Source: Castellaniella defragrans (GTDB taxonomy: Bacteria; Pseudomonadota; Gammaproteobacteria; Burkholderiales; Burkholderiaceae_B). Taken from it: a DNA stretch of 64,000 nucleotides. This document shows, in pieces, positions 1-12,498 of the stretch (position 1 is the stretch's first letter; every line of letters begins with the position of its first letter). The stretch is from contig NZ_JACHIB010000002.1 of assembly GCF_014203015.1 (NCBI RefSeq), positions 209,709 through 273,708 of the forward strand, in the 5' to 3' direction. Both the position numbers and the translations under genes were made by a program. The notes beneath the pieces are model-generated. The model saw only the letters and a program-made list of their open reading frames with translations. It did no database searches and was not told the origin of the DNA.

Positions 1-391
1 GGGCGAGTTGGCGCAGTTGAGCGCAGATGCGCTCATAGACTTGCTGATCGGGCTTCCCCGAGCCGCGGTAGGCGGCGACTTGGTCGGTCAACACGTCCTT
101 GGTCTCCAGAAAGAGGTCGATCATATCCTGACGCAGGGTCATTTCCCCATGGCGAATCAGGTCGAGAAGGTTTTCCAGCAAATGGGTGGTCTTGGCGAGC
201 TCCTCGAAACAACCGAAGGTGCCCGCCCCGCCCTTGATGGAATGCGCGGCCCGGAAGATGCCGTTGAGCACGTCCGGGTCCGGCTGCTCCAGGTCGAGGT
301 TCAGCAGCTGCTGCTCCATATTGGTCAGCAGTTCGTCGGCCTCGTCGAAGAACGTGTCGAAAAACTCACTCAGGTCCACGCCTGCACTCAT
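1..391 (-). CDS. cheA: Chemotaxis histidine kinase CheA, N-terminal part (cut by window edge)
   Basis: The start codon is at 391 and the gene runs off the left edge, so only about 130 residues are visible. They form the Hpt phosphotransfer domain: the motif FRAAHSIKGGAGTFG places the phospho-accepting histidine at about residue 50. CheA is the cytoplasmic kinase that phosphorylates CheY and CheB in response to chemoreceptors. The start lies 9 bp after the motB stop in the same direction, so it belongs to the same motility operon. The Hpt motif makes the family certain; the kinase and CheW-binding domains are outside the window. Confidence 0.95.
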   Translation of the reverse strand, partial: MSAGVDLSEFFDTFFDEADELLTNMEQQLLNLDLEQPDPDVLNGIFRAAHSIKGGAGTFGCFEELAKTTHLLENLLDLIRHGEMTLRQDMIDLFLETKDVLTDQVAAYRGSGKPDQQVYERICAQLRQLA

Positions 392-400
392 GATCCATCC

Positions 401-1558
401 TCACCCTTGATTACCGGACGCGCCGGCCGGGGGAACCGCCGGCGCACCTGTGGATTGCCCCGCTGGGGGGGATACGGTCGCGGCGCCCGGCCCCGGGGCG
501 GCACCCGCGGCCGGCGCGGAAACGGCGGGCGCCGGCGCGGAAATCTCGGCCGGTGCGGTCACTGCGGGCGCCGGTGCGGCGGCCGGCGCGGGAGGCGCCG
601 GTGGCGCGGCGCCGTTCCCCGCCCCGGCGGCGCCCGGAACGGCGCCGGGATGCCGCAGCATTTCCAGCCGTTCGCGGATCCTGGCGCCGTCCTCGCCGAT
701 GGCGTTCTGCTCGTCGATGCGCCGTTCCGCGCGGCGGTTCAGCACCAGGATGCTGATGCGGCGGTTGACCGCCGCCATGGGGTCGTCCTTGATCAGGTCG
801 ACGGTGTCGCCCAGCCCCAGGATGCGCTTGATCTTGTTTTCGACCAGGCCGCCCGCGACCAGCTCGCGGCGCGCCGCGTTGGCGCGGTCGGCCGACAGTT
901 CCCAGTTGCTGTAGTTGCGGTCGCCGGAGGCGTAGCGCAGCGCGTCGGTGTGGCCGGAGATCGTGATCGAGTTCGGCAGTTCGCTGATCAGCGGGGCGAG
1001 CTCGCGCAGGATGTCGCGCATGTAGGTCTGCACCACCGCGCTGCCGGTGGTGAACATGGGCCGGTTCTGCTGGTCCAGGATCTGGATCCGCAGGCCGTCG
1101 GGCGTCATGTCCAGCAGCAACTGGGGCCGGAACTGCCGCAGCACGGGATTGTGCTCGATCAGGTTGTCGAGCTTCTGCTTCAGGTTTTCCAGGCTTTCCT
1201 GGTCGGCCTGGTCCTCGTCCAGGTCGAGATCGCCTTCGGCGCTGTTCCGGAGGCTGCTGGCCGGAGGCAGGGGATGCTGGTTGGGGATCACGCTGGGATC
1301 GCCGCCGGGAATCTTGGATTTGCTGGAATCCATTTTCTCGCCGCCCGTGATCGCCGTCATCAGCGGCATGCGGAAGTACTCGGCGATGGACTGGAGGTCT
1401 TTTTTCGGCACCAGCAGCAGCAGCCACATCACGAGGAAGAACGCCATCATCGCGGTCATGAAGTCCGCGTAGGCGATCTTCCAGCTGCCCCCGTGATGGG
1501 ACTCGCCGTACGCCCGCTTGCGGCGAACGACGATGCGGCCGGTGTCGTGTTTGGCCAT
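401..1558 (-). CDS. motB: Flagellar motor stator protein MotB
   Basis: MotB is the peptidoglycan-anchored half of the proton-driven MotA4B2 stator. The 385-residue product has a short basic cytoplasmic start and one membrane helix (about residues 28-50). The helix begins YADFMTAMMAFFLVMWL, in which the Asp is the conserved proton-carrying residue. An OmpA-like peptidoglycan-binding domain (about 150-280) contains SGHTDALRY and NWELSADRANAARREL. The last 80 or so residues are Pro/Ala-rich low complexity, longer than in many MotB proteins. The start is 18 bp after the motA stop, and cheA follows after 9 bp, so translation is probably coupled. Confidence 0.96.
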   Translation of the reverse strand: MAKHDTGRIVVRRKRAYGESHHGGSWKIAYADFMTAMMAFFLVMWLLLLVPKKDLQSIAEYFRMPLMTAITGGEKMDSSKSKIPGGDPSVIPNQHPLPPASSLRNSAEGDLDLDEDQADQESLENLKQKLDNLIEHNPVLRQFRPQLLLDMTPDGLRIQILDQQNRPMFTTGSAVVQTYMRDILRELAPLISELPNSITISGHTDALRYASGDRNYSNWELSADRANAARRELVAGGLVENKIKRILGLGDTVDLIKDDPMAAVNRRISILVLNRRAERRIDEQNAIGEDGARIRERLEMLRHPGAVPGAAGAGNGAAPPAPPAPAAAPAPAVTAPAEISAPAPAVSAPAAGAAPGPGAATVSPPAGQSTGAPAVPPAGASGNQG

Positions 1559-1576
1559 GGCCCCCCGTCCCTCGCG

Positions 1577-2449
1577 TCAGCGGCTCGCCGCCTGGCCCTT
1601 CGTCTGCCGCACGTGAGCCTCGAGCTCGGAGAACGTGGGACGGACGGAGGAGAACAGGACCTTGCGGCCGAATTCGACGGCCAGCGGCGGCGGATAGCCG
1701 TTCATGCTGGCCAGCAGGGTGACCTTGATGCATTCGAGCACCTTGATCGAAGCCACCGACTGGCGCTCGACCGCCGAAGCGAACGGCGCACAGAAGCCAT
1801 AGGACAGCAGGATGCCCAGGAAGGTGCCCACCATGGCCTTGGAAATCAGGTCGGCCAGGACGGCCGGCGGCTGGTCGACCGCCGCCAGGGCCTTGACCAC
1901 CCCCAGCACGGCGGCCACGATGCCGAAGGCGGGCAGCCCGTCGGCCACGGCGCGCACGGCGTTGACGGGAGTGTGGTGCTCGTTGTGCAGCGCCTCGATC
2001 TCCTGGTCCATCAGCGTTTCGATCTCGAAGGAATTCATGTTGCCGCTGATCATGATGCGCAGGTAGTCGGTCAGGAACTCCATCAGCTTGGCGTCCTTCT
2101 GGACCTGGGGATACTGGGTGAAGATGGCGCTGGCCTTGGGATCCTCGATGTCGGATTCGATGGACATCAGCCCGTCGCGCCGGGCCTTGTTCAGCAGGGT
2201 GTACAGCAGGGCCAGCAGCTCCATGTAGAGCGGCTTGCCGTAGGGGTTGCGCTTGATGGCCTTGGGGATGGCTTCGATCAGCAGCTTGACCGAGGCACCG
2301 TTGCTGGCGGCGATGTAGGCGCCCAGCGCCGCACCGCCGATGAGCGTGAATTCGAAGGGCTGGTACAGGGCGCCCATGTGGCCGCCCATGGCGATGAAAC
2401 TGGCGAAGACCCCCACCCCTACGATCAGGTACCCCAGGATGATAAACAC
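1577..2449 (-). CDS. motA: Flagellar motor stator protein MotA
   Basis: MotA is the inner-membrane stator subunit that works with MotB to drive flagellar rotation. It begins FIILGYLIVGVGVF and has four predicted membrane helices, with the MotA/ExbB-type core around GLPAFGIVAAVLGVVKAL. Two GTG codons compete as start, at 2455 and 2449. The second gives the N-terminus usual for the family and places a GAGG element 9 nt upstream (3 nt for the first), so I chose 2449 (290 residues). It lies between flhC and motB, as in Bordetella-type flagellar operons. Confidence 0.94.
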   Translation of the reverse strand: MFIILGYLIVGVGVFASFIAMGGHMGALYQPFEFTLIGGAALGAYIAASNGASVKLLIEAIPKAIKRNPYGKPLYMELLALLYTLLNKARRDGLMSIESDIEDPKASAIFTQYPQVQKDAKLMEFLTDYLRIMISGNMNSFEIETLMDQEIEALHNEHHTPVNAVRAVADGLPAFGIVAAVLGVVKALAAVDQPPAVLADLISKAMVGTFLGILLSYGFCAPFASAVERQSVASIKVLECIKVTLLASMNGYPPPLAVEFGRKVLFSSVRPTFSELEAHVRQTKGQAASR

Positions 2450-2572
2450 GTGCACGCGCCTCGAGAGTCAGAATACCGCCATCATCCCCTGTTTTCCTGC
2501 ATTCAAAAGCATGGTTAAACAGGTCTTTTTGTCCACAAATCCCGAATCAGGCCGCGGGACGGGGCCACGGGA

Positions 2573-3139
2573 TCAGGCTGGCATGCGCGCCGTCGACCGG
2601 CGGCGCGCGCGGGTCTTGCCCGCCCGGGGCGGCGGCTTGCAGATGGCGCAGACGAATCCTGACTCGGGATCGTGCGCGTGGGCGACGAACAGGCCCTGGC
2701 ATTGCTGGCAGCCGGAGAGCTGCACCAGTCCGCTTTCGAAGAAGCGCACCAGCATCCAGGCGCGCGTGAAGCTGAGGACGGGCTCGTCGGCGTCCTCGCC
2801 GGGCTGCAGCCCCACCGAGGACTGCTCCAGATAAAGACGGTAGGCCTCCACCAGCGCCTGCGATTTCTTCGCCGGGGTGAAGGTGTCCATATAGCGGTAG
2901 ATGTTGTAGAACAGGCTGGAATGGATGTTCGGCAGCCAGGTCATGAACCAGTCCACCGAAAACGGCAGCATGCCCTTGGGCGGCGAAGCGCCCTTGACCT
3001 CGCGGTACAGGCGCGCCAGCCGGTCGTAGCTGAGGGACGTCTCGGCCTGCAGCACCTGCAGGCGGGCGCCCAGACGGATCATGTCCGTGGCGAGCAGGAT
3101 GTCGTCGGCTTCTCGGGAAACGCTCTTGCTGGTGGACAT
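2573..3139 (-). CDS. flhC: Flagellar master transcriptional activator FlhC
   Basis: FlhC forms the FlhD4C2 complex that activates class II flagellar promoters. The product has 188 residues, typical of the family. It contains the FlhC core (YRLYLEQSSVGLQPGEDA and similar) and the C-terminal zinc site, seen as CQQC followed by CAIC (about residues 143-168). The tail after the zinc site is Arg-rich. It starts 28 bp after the flhD stop, so the two are co-transcribed. Confidence 0.96.
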   Translation of the reverse strand: MSTSKSVSREADDILLATDMIRLGARLQVLQAETSLSYDRLARLYREVKGASPPKGMLPFSVDWFMTWLPNIHSSLFYNIYRYMDTFTPAKKSQALVEAYRLYLEQSSVGLQPGEDADEPVLSFTRAWMLVRFFESGLVQLSGCQQCQGLFVAHAHDPESGFVCAICKPPPRAGKTRARRRSTARMPA

Positions 3140-3167
3140 GCTAGGACCCGTACACGCTGACCGGATC

Positions 3168-3488
3168 CTAGGCGGACACGGTTTCCTGCCGCGCCATCAG
3201 GATGGTGGAATGCGCCTGCTGCAGCACCCCGCCCAGGACTTCGTGGGTGAGGGAGTTGAGCAGCTGGGCGTCGTTCAGGCGGAAGGCGCACAGCACGGAA
3301 TTGGAACTGGCCAGCCGGACGATCTGGGCCGGCGACAGATTGAGGATGATTTCCGCGACGTCGGCGTCGAAGCCCAGTCGGAACATGCCGGCGGCCAGAT
3401 TTTCACGCAGTAGCCGCTGGGCCAGCATCAGATAGGACAGATTGACTTCGCGGACGTCGTTCAACAGCGTGGAATCGAAAGTGGACAT
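3168..3488 (-). CDS. flhD: Flagellar master transcriptional regulator FlhD
   Basis: FlhD is the partner of FlhC in the class I master regulator of motility. The 106-residue product is a normal-length helical FlhD. Diagnostic stretches are [16 protein letters not shown] near the N-terminus and [20 protein letters not shown] in the middle. It is the first gene of the flhDC-motAB-cheA run. An AT-rich upstream region of about 400 bp is the likely site of regulatory input. Confidence 0.96.
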   Translation of the reverse strand: MSTFDSTLLNDVREVNLSYLMLAQRLLRENLAAGMFRLGFDADVAEIILNLSPAQIVRLASSNSVLCAFRLNDAQLLNSLTHEVLGGVLQQAHSTILMARQETVSA

Positions 3489-3892
3489 GGGATCCCTTTT
3501 TGGCTATTACCGGAGCCCGCAAGCGGGCGCCGGCTTCATCACAGGCAGGCCGATGGCGCCGCCCGCACCTGAATCAATTGTCACAAATGACGCGTCACAA
3601 CAATTAAATCCAGACATCAAAAATACATTTCCATGCACATTTGACATGAACGGTAGGAGTATAGCCTTAACTGTCCCCAAATTTGGCGCTACTTAACCTT
3701 TAACAAAAGAAATTTTTGTTTATATATGTAAGGCAATCTAGGGAAAACCATGACGAAACACTGGCTTACCCTAATGAAAGTTGCACAGACGCAACATCCT
3801 GTATCCGCATGGACGGGCCGGCGGAATCCCGCGCAAAGCCGCGCCCCGCGGGCCTTTCGGCCCGTGGGGCGGCACCCCGGGGAAGGCGGCGC
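3489..3892 (-). promoter_or_regulatory. AT-rich upstream region of flhDC (404 bp without a gene)
   Basis: This is the longest non-coding stretch in the left half and is far more AT-rich than its surroundings, especially 3595-3770. It contains a perfect 10-bp palindrome TGACGCGTCA at 3588-3597, flanked by two direct TCACAA copies (3581 and 3595). A TATACT hexamer lies on the minus strand near 3661, but I see no convincing -35 partner. FlhDC promoters in other bacteria integrate several regulators, so this is the expected place for operators. Which protein binds the palindrome is unknown. The right-hand end, near glpD, holds a separate GC-rich hairpin. Confidence 0.6.
3843..3870 (-). terminator. 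GC-rich hairpin downstream of glpD, possible terminator
   Basis: A 12-bp arm at 3843-3854 pairs with 3859-3870 around a 4-nt loop, with one G-T wobble. It lies 22 bp beyond the glpD stop codon on the minus strand. No T-run follows it in the glpD direction, so it may act as a transcript-end stabiliser rather than a classical intrinsic terminator. Confidence 0.4.
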
Positions 3893-5578
3893 TCAGGCCG
3901 GCACGTGGCGGTACTGTTCGGCCAGGGCCAGGAAGGCGCCCAGATCGCCGTCCGAGCCGATTTCCTCGGCCAGGATGCGGGCGACGGCGGGCGCCACCTG
4001 GATCGCCCGGTCCGCATGCAGAAACAGCATCCGGTGGCGCCGGGCCAGCACGTCCTCGACGGTGCGGGCGTATTCGCGGCGCGCGGCGTGGCGCACCATG
4101 GCCTCGGTCAGGCCCAGGCCCAGCTCGTTGCCCGCGCCCGGCAGCGCCTGCACGTCGGCGGCCTCGGTGCCGTAGGCGTGCAGCCCCGGCGGGTGCGTCA
4201 GGCGCGTGGCGGGCGCGCCGGGCGGCGGCGCGCCCAGCAGCGGGAAATGCGCCGTGCGGCAGGGCGGCAGGGCCGGCAGCAGCCCCGCGCCCTGGCAATG
4301 GCGCAGGACGTCCTCGGCCATGGAACGATAGGTGGTCCACTTGCCGCCGGTCACGGTCACCAGTCCGGAGGGGCTGACGCGCACGGTGTGCTCGCGACTG
4401 ATGGTCTTGGTGCCGCCCCGCACCTTGCCGCTTGCAAGCGGCTCGGATTCGTCAGGCATGGCGCAGTCCGCAGGGACTGCGCCATGTCCAGCTTCATCCT
4501 CGTGCGCCGGCCGCACCAGGGGGCGCAGCCCGACCCAGACGCTGAGCACATCCCCGGCCCGGGGCGCGCGCGCCAGCACGTGGGCGGATTCGTTCAGGAT
4601 GAAGGCGATTTCCTCGGGCAGCGCCCGCGGCTCGCGGGCGACGGCGTCGCGCGGCGTATCGGTGGTTCCCAGGATCAGGTGCCCCAGCCAGGGCACGGCG
4701 AACAGCACCCGGCCGTCGCGGGTGCGCGGCACCAGCAGGGCCTCGTCGGCCGGCATGAAGGACCGGTCCACTACCAGGTGCACTCCCTGGCTGGGCGCCA
4801 CCATGGGGGCGGTGTCCTGCCCCCGGGCGGCATCGTCCAGGCGGCGCAGTTCGTCCACCCAGACGCCGGTGGCGTTGATGACGCAGCGGGCGCGGACCGT
4901 GCCCTCGCGGCGCCCGCCGGCATCCCGGGCATCGCGCCAGCGCACGCCGCCGACGCGGCCGTTTTCGTGCAGCACGTCGACGACGGGGCAGTAATTCAGC
5001 ACCAGGGCGCCCTGGGCGGCGGCCGTGCGGGCCAGCGCCAGGGCCAGCCGGGCGTCGTCGAACTGGCCGTCCCAGTACTGGACGCCGCCGAACAGGCCGG
5101 CCGCGTTGACGCCCGGCAGCCGGGCGGCCGTGCCGGCGCGCCCCAGCCATTCGGTGCGGCCCAGGCTGGCGGAGCCGGCCAGGGCATCGTAGATCTTCAG
5201 GCCCAGGCCGTAGAACGGCACTTCCCAGGGCCGGTAGGCGGGCATGACGAAGGCCAGGGGCTGGGCCAGGTGCGGCGCGTTGTTCAGCAGCGCCCGGCGT
5301 TCGTGCAGGGCTTCGCGCACCAGGCCGATGTTGCCCTGGGCCAGATAGCGGACCCCGCCGTGCACGAGCTTGGTCGCGCGCGATGAGGTGCCGCCGGCGA
5401 AATCGTGGGACTCCAGCAGCAGGACCGACAGGCCCCGCAGCCGGGCGTCCAGGGCGACGCCCAGGCCGCTGGCGCCCCCGCCGATGACGATCAGATCGAC
5501 CTCGGACAGCGCCTCGAGGTCATGCAGCAATCGATCCCGATCCGTCGTGACGGGCGGCAGGACAGCAGTCTGGAACAT
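3893..5578 (-). CDS. glpD: Aerobic glycerol-3-phosphate dehydrogenase
   Basis: GlpD is an FAD-dependent, membrane-associated enzyme that oxidises glycerol-3-phosphate to dihydroxyacetone phosphate and passes electrons to quinone. The 561-residue protein has an N-terminal Rossmann FAD motif (DLIVIGGGASGLGVALDA, about residues 29-46), followed by the family motif GTSSRATKLVHGGVRYL. A C-terminal helical domain follows VTVTGGKWTTYRSMAED. It is the last gene of the glp operon, 15 bp after glpV, so uptake and oxidation of glycerol are made from one transcript. Confidence 0.97.
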   Translation of the reverse strand: MFQTAVLPPVTTDRDRLLHDLEALSEVDLIVIGGGASGLGVALDARLRGLSVLLLESHDFAGGTSSRATKLVHGGVRYLAQGNIGLVREALHERRALLNNAPHLAQPLAFVMPAYRPWEVPFYGLGLKIYDALAGSASLGRTEWLGRAGTAARLPGVNAAGLFGGVQYWDGQFDDARLALALARTAAAQGALVLNYCPVVDVLHENGRVGGVRWRDARDAGGRREGTVRARCVINATGVWVDELRRLDDAARGQDTAPMVAPSQGVHLVVDRSFMPADEALLVPRTRDGRVLFAVPWLGHLILGTTDTPRDAVAREPRALPEEIAFILNESAHVLARAPRAGDVLSVWVGLRPLVRPAHEDEAGHGAVPADCAMPDESEPLASGKVRGGTKTISREHTVRVSPSGLVTVTGGKWTTYRSMAEDVLRHCQGAGLLPALPPCRTAHFPLLGAPPPGAPATRLTHPPGLHAYGTEAADVQALPGAGNELGLGLTEAMVRHAARREYARTVEDVLARRHRMLFLHADRAIQVAPAVARILAEEIGSDGDLGAFLALAEQYRHVPA

Positions 5579-5593
5579 CGTTTCACACTCCCC

Positions 5594-7330
<1,737 letters not shown>

Positions 7331-7400
7331 GTTCTCCTCTGTGTGCTCCCCTGCCCTGTCTGCCGGCGCCGCCCGGGGAAATAGGCTGGCGCTGGAAATA

Positions 7401-7709
7401 TCATCCTTTTTTCATGATCAACGCCAGCGCCCCCATGGACAGGACGAAGCTGATCCAGACGGAGGGCTCCTCGTCCAGGGCGAACCAGTCCATGAAGGTC
7501 TCGCCCAGGCCGAGGAAGGCCAGGTTGATGTAGGCGGCCACCAGCAGGCCGATGAACAGGCGGTCGCCGCGCGTGGTCGCCATCGGCAGGAAGCCCTTGC
7601 GCAGCACCGTGGGCGAGCGGATCTCCCAGACCGTCATGGCGGCCAGCATCAGCGCGATGCAGATGAAGAACACGGCGGTGGGGGTGGTCCAGACCATCCA
7701 GTCGAACAT
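7401..7709 (-). CDS. glpU: DUF2160 small membrane protein of the glycerol transporter (GlpU)
   Basis: The 102-residue hydrophobic protein has about three predicted membrane helices and ends in LALIMKKG. It corresponds to the DUF2160 family, which is found almost only in glycerol ABC transporter operons, where it is called GlpU. Its role in the transporter is not established; it may be an accessory membrane subunit. It lies between glpQ and glpV with short gaps on both sides (27 and 70 bp), so it is part of the operon. Confidence 0.85.
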   Translation of the reverse strand: MFDWMVWTTPTAVFFICIALMLAAMTVWEIRSPTVLRKGFLPMATTRGDRLFIGLLVAAYINLAFLGLGETFMDWFALDEEPSVWISFVLSMGALALIMKKG

Positions 7710-7736
7710 GGCGTATTCCTTGAGCGTGAACGGGCG

Positions 7737-8547
7737 CTAGACCCGGCCCATCGCGAAGCCCTTCGCGATGTAGTGGCGCACGAACCAGATGACGATGGCG
7801 CCGGGCACGATGGTGAGCGTGCCGGCCGCCGCGAGGGTGGCCCAGTCCATGCCCGAGGCCGAGACCGTGCGGGTCATGATGGCCACGATGGGCTTGGCGT
7901 CGACGCTGGTGAGCGTGCGCGCCAGCAGCAGCTCCACCCAGCTGAACATGAAGCAGAAGAAGGCCGCCACCCCCACCCCCGACTTGATCAGCGGCAGGAA
8001 GATCGTCAGGAAGAAGCGCGGAAAGCTGTAGCCGTCTATATAGGCGGTCTCGTCGATTTCGCGGGGGATGCCGCTCATGAAGCCTTCCAGGATCCAGACG
8101 GCCAGCGGCACGTTGAACAGCAGGTGCGCCAGCGCCACGGCCCAGTGCGTGTCCATCAGGCCCAGGGTGGTGTAGAGCTGGAAGAACGGCAGCAGGAACA
8201 CGGCCGGCGGCGTCATGCGGTTGGTCAGCAGCCAGAAGAACACGTGCTTGTCGCCCAGGAAGGAATAGCGCGAGAAGGCGTAGGCCGCCGGCAGGGCCAC
8301 GGCGATCGCCATGACCATGTTCATGCAGACGTAGATCAGGCTGTTGACGTAGCCCATGTACCAGGAGGGATCGGTCAGGATCAGCCGGTAGTTGTCCAGC
8401 GTGAACTCGCGGGGAAACAGCGAAAACTCGGCCAGGATGCCCTGGTTGGTCTTGAAGCTCATGACCACCATCCAGTAGATGGGGACCAGGGCGAACAGCA
8501 GGTACAGGATCAGGAAGACGGTGCGCTTGCGCGGCAGGAACGAGCGG

Positions 8548-8555
<8 letters not shown>
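7737..8555 (-). CDS. glpQ: Glycerol ABC transporter permease GlpQ
   Basis: This is an inner-membrane permease of the MalG/CUT1 type, with 272 residues and six predicted helices. The EAA loop is seen as EIDETAYIDGYSFPRFFLTIFLPL (positions are in the C-terminal half), which docks on the ATPase subunits. Its start overlaps the glpP stop by 8 bp, which suggests coupled translation of the two permeases. Confidence 0.92.
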
Positions 8556-10517
<1,962 letters not shown>

Positions 10518-10518
10518 G

Positions 10519-11592
10519 TCAGGCCTCCTGCGCCAGGGGCGCCCGCAGCAGGGTTTCGTCGGGACCGAACACATAGGCCCGGCGGCTGGAGAAATGCAGG
10601 GTGACGGCATCGCCCAGGCCGTGATGCCGGACGCCCGGCATCTGGGCCACCAGATTGCCAGCCGGCGTTTCGGCGTGGACGTAGGTGGAGGAGCCGGAGA
10701 TCTCGGCGAGCTGGACCCGCCCCGGGATCCGGCAGTCGCCGCCCTGATCGGCGAGCGAGAGATCGACGGCCCGCAGTCCGACGGTCACGTCGCCCTCGGG
10801 CACGTCCCGCCCCGCCGGCAGGCTCACGCCGGCCAGCGCACGCAGGCTGACCGCCGCGCGGTCGGCCCGGGCCGCCAGGAAATTCATGGGCGGATCGCTG
10901 AAGGCGCGCGCCACCCGGATCGACGCGGGCCGCCGGAACACGTCCAGCGTCGGGCCGTACTGCAGCAGCTCGCCCTGGTCCAGCACGGCCGTGTAGCCGC
11001 CGAGCAGCAGCGCCTCGCCGGGCTCGGTCGTGGCGTAGACGACGGTGGAGCGGCCCTGGTCGAACAGGGCGCCGAGTTCTTCGCGCAGTTCCTCGCGCAG
11101 CTTGTAGTCGAGATTGACCAGCGGCTCGTCCAGCAGCATCAGCGGCGCGTCCTTGGCCAGGGCGCGCGCCAGGGCGACGCGCTGCTGCTGGCCGCCGGAC
11201 AGCTCGGAGGGCAGGCGGTCGAGGAATTCGTCGATGTGCAGGGCGCGCGCGATTTCGCGCACCCGCGGCATGAAATCGGCCTCGCCGCGCAGCCGCAGGG
11301 GCGAGGCGATGTTGGCGGCGACCGTCATGGAGGGGTAATTGATGAACTGCTGATACACCATGGCGACGTTGCGCCGGCGCACCGGCAGCCCGGTGACGTC
11401 CGCGCCGTCGACCAGGACCCGGCCGGTGGTGGGCGCGTCCAGCCCGGCCATCAGCCGCATCAGGCTGGTCTTGCCGGCGCGGGTCACGCCCAGCAGGACC
11501 GTGACGGCGGATTCCCGCGGCGCCAGATCCAGCGGATGCAGCCAGGTTTCGGCACCGACCTTCTTGCCGACGCGAACCAGCTCGAGTTGCAT
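10519..11592 (-). CDS. glpS: Glycerol ABC transporter ATPase GlpS
   Basis: This is the first gene of the operon and the second ATPase subunit, 357 residues. It has Walker A GVTRAGKT (35-42), a canonical LSGGQ signature (131-135), Walker B LMLLDE (151-156) and a C-terminal TOBE domain. The switch region reads YATTEPGEAL where YVTHDxxEAL is expected, so Thr189 replaces the catalytic switch histidine. This, and the LAADAKQ signature in GlpT, means one of the two composite ATP sites should be intact and the other degenerate. Confidence 0.93.
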   Translation of the reverse strand: MQLELVRVGKKVGAETWLHPLDLAPRESAVTVLLGVTRAGKTSLMRLMAGLDAPTTGRVLVDGADVTGLPVRRRNVAMVYQQFINYPSMTVAANIASPLRLRGEADFMPRVREIARALHIDEFLDRLPSELSGGQQQRVALARALAKDAPLMLLDEPLVNLDYKLREELREELGALFDQGRSTVVYATTEPGEALLLGGYTAVLDQGELLQYGPTLDVFRRPASIRVARAFSDPPMNFLAARADRAAVSLRALAGVSLPAGRDVPEGDVTVGLRAVDLSLADQGGDCRIPGRVQLAEISGSSTYVHAETPAGNLVAQMPGVRHHGLGDAVTLHFSSRRAYVFGPDETLLRAPLAQEA

Positions 11593-11724
11593 GAGCGCTT
11601 ACTCCGAAAGTTCCTTTTTGTGAATTATTGTTCGTTTTTACTCTTTTTGCTGTCCATATAAACCCTAAGATTCTTTCCTTTTCTTTCGCTGTACAGTGTG
11701 TCCGTCGTGTCGAAGGCCATTCCC
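11593..11724. promoter_or_regulatory. Divergent glpS / glpR promoter region
   Basis: This is the short AT-rich interval between the divergent glp transcripts. TTCG-containing half-site-like sequences occur at 11631 (within TTGTTCGTTTTTA) and at 11685-11688 (TTTCGCT). GlpR proteins of the DeoR family bind inverted repeats with TTCG/CGAA cores, so this is the likely operator region, but I do not see one clean palindrome. The assignment rests mainly on position. Confidence 0.5.
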
Positions 11725-12489
11725 ATGCATCCCAATCCGCGCCAGATCAAGCTGCTCAACCGCCTGCAGGGCACGGGCTCCTGCAGCCTGGAAACCCTGG
11801 CCGGCGACCTGGACGTCACGGTCCAGACCGTGCGCCGCGACGTCCAGCGCCTCGCCGAGGCCAACCTGCTGGTGCGCTTCCACGGCGGAGTGCGACTGCC
11901 CAATTCGACCATCGAGAACATCGCCTACCGTCAGCGCGCCCAGCTGCACGCCGCCGAAAAAGAGCGCATCGCCCGCGCCATCGCCCGCGAGATCCCCAAC
12001 GACTGTTCGCTGCTGATCAACATCGGCACCACCACGGAGGCGATCGCGCGCGCGCTGTCCGGCCACACGGGGCTGCGCGTCATCACCAACAACGTCAACG
12101 TGGCCTGCACCCTGGGCCAGCAGCCCGGCTGCGAAGTCATCCTGGCCGGCGGCAGCGTGCGCTCCCGCGACCTGGGCATCGTGGGGGAGGCCACGGTGGA
12201 ATTCATCCGCCAGTTCCGCGCCGACATCGCCCTGATGGGCATCTCCGGCATCGAGGCCGACGGCACGCTGCGCGACTACGATTTCCGCGAGGTGAAGGTG
12301 TCCCAGGCCATCATGCAGTCGGCCCGCGAGGTCTGGATGGCCGCCGACACCAGCAAGTTCCACCGGCCGGCCATGGTCCGGCTGGGAGACCTGTCCCAGA
12401 TCGGCCGCCTGTTCACCAACGCCCGCCCGCCGGAGCCCTTCCCCGGCCTGCTCAAGGCCGCCGGCGTGGACTGCGTCATCGCCCCCTGA
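11725..12489 (+). CDS. glpR: DeoR-family glycerol-3-phosphate regulon repressor GlpR
   Basis: This is a DeoR-type repressor of 254 residues. An N-terminal winged helix-turn-helix (SLETLAGDLDVTVQTVRRDVQRL) is followed by the sugar-phosphate isomerase-like effector domain, with NIGTTTEAIARAL and a C-terminal DTSKF segment. Glycerol-3-phosphate is the expected inducer. I chose the ATG at 11725, with a GAAGG 8 nt upstream and the usual N-terminal length; a GTG at 11698 would add 9 residues. It is co-directional with glpK after 9 bp and divergent from the transporter operon. Confidence 0.92.
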   Translation: MHPNPRQIKLLNRLQGTGSCSLETLAGDLDVTVQTVRRDVQRLAEANLLVRFHGGVRLPNSTIENIAYRQRAQLHAAEKERIARAIAREIPNDCSLLINIGTTTEAIARALSGHTGLRVITNNVNVACTLGQQPGCEVILAGGSVRSRDLGIVGEATVEFIRQFRADIALMGISGIEADGTLRDYDFREVKVSQAIMQSAREVWMAADTSKFHRPAMVRLGDLSQIGRLFTNARPPEPFPGLLKAAGVDCVIAP

Positions 12490-12498
12490 GGACTCCCC

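Noticed and set aside
8..2518. 836-codon plus-strand ORF opposite motB-motA-cheA
   Set aside because: It is an antisense shadow caused by high GC at third codon positions; the minus-strand genes are clear family members and the product is His/Gln/Arg/Gly-rich without a domain.
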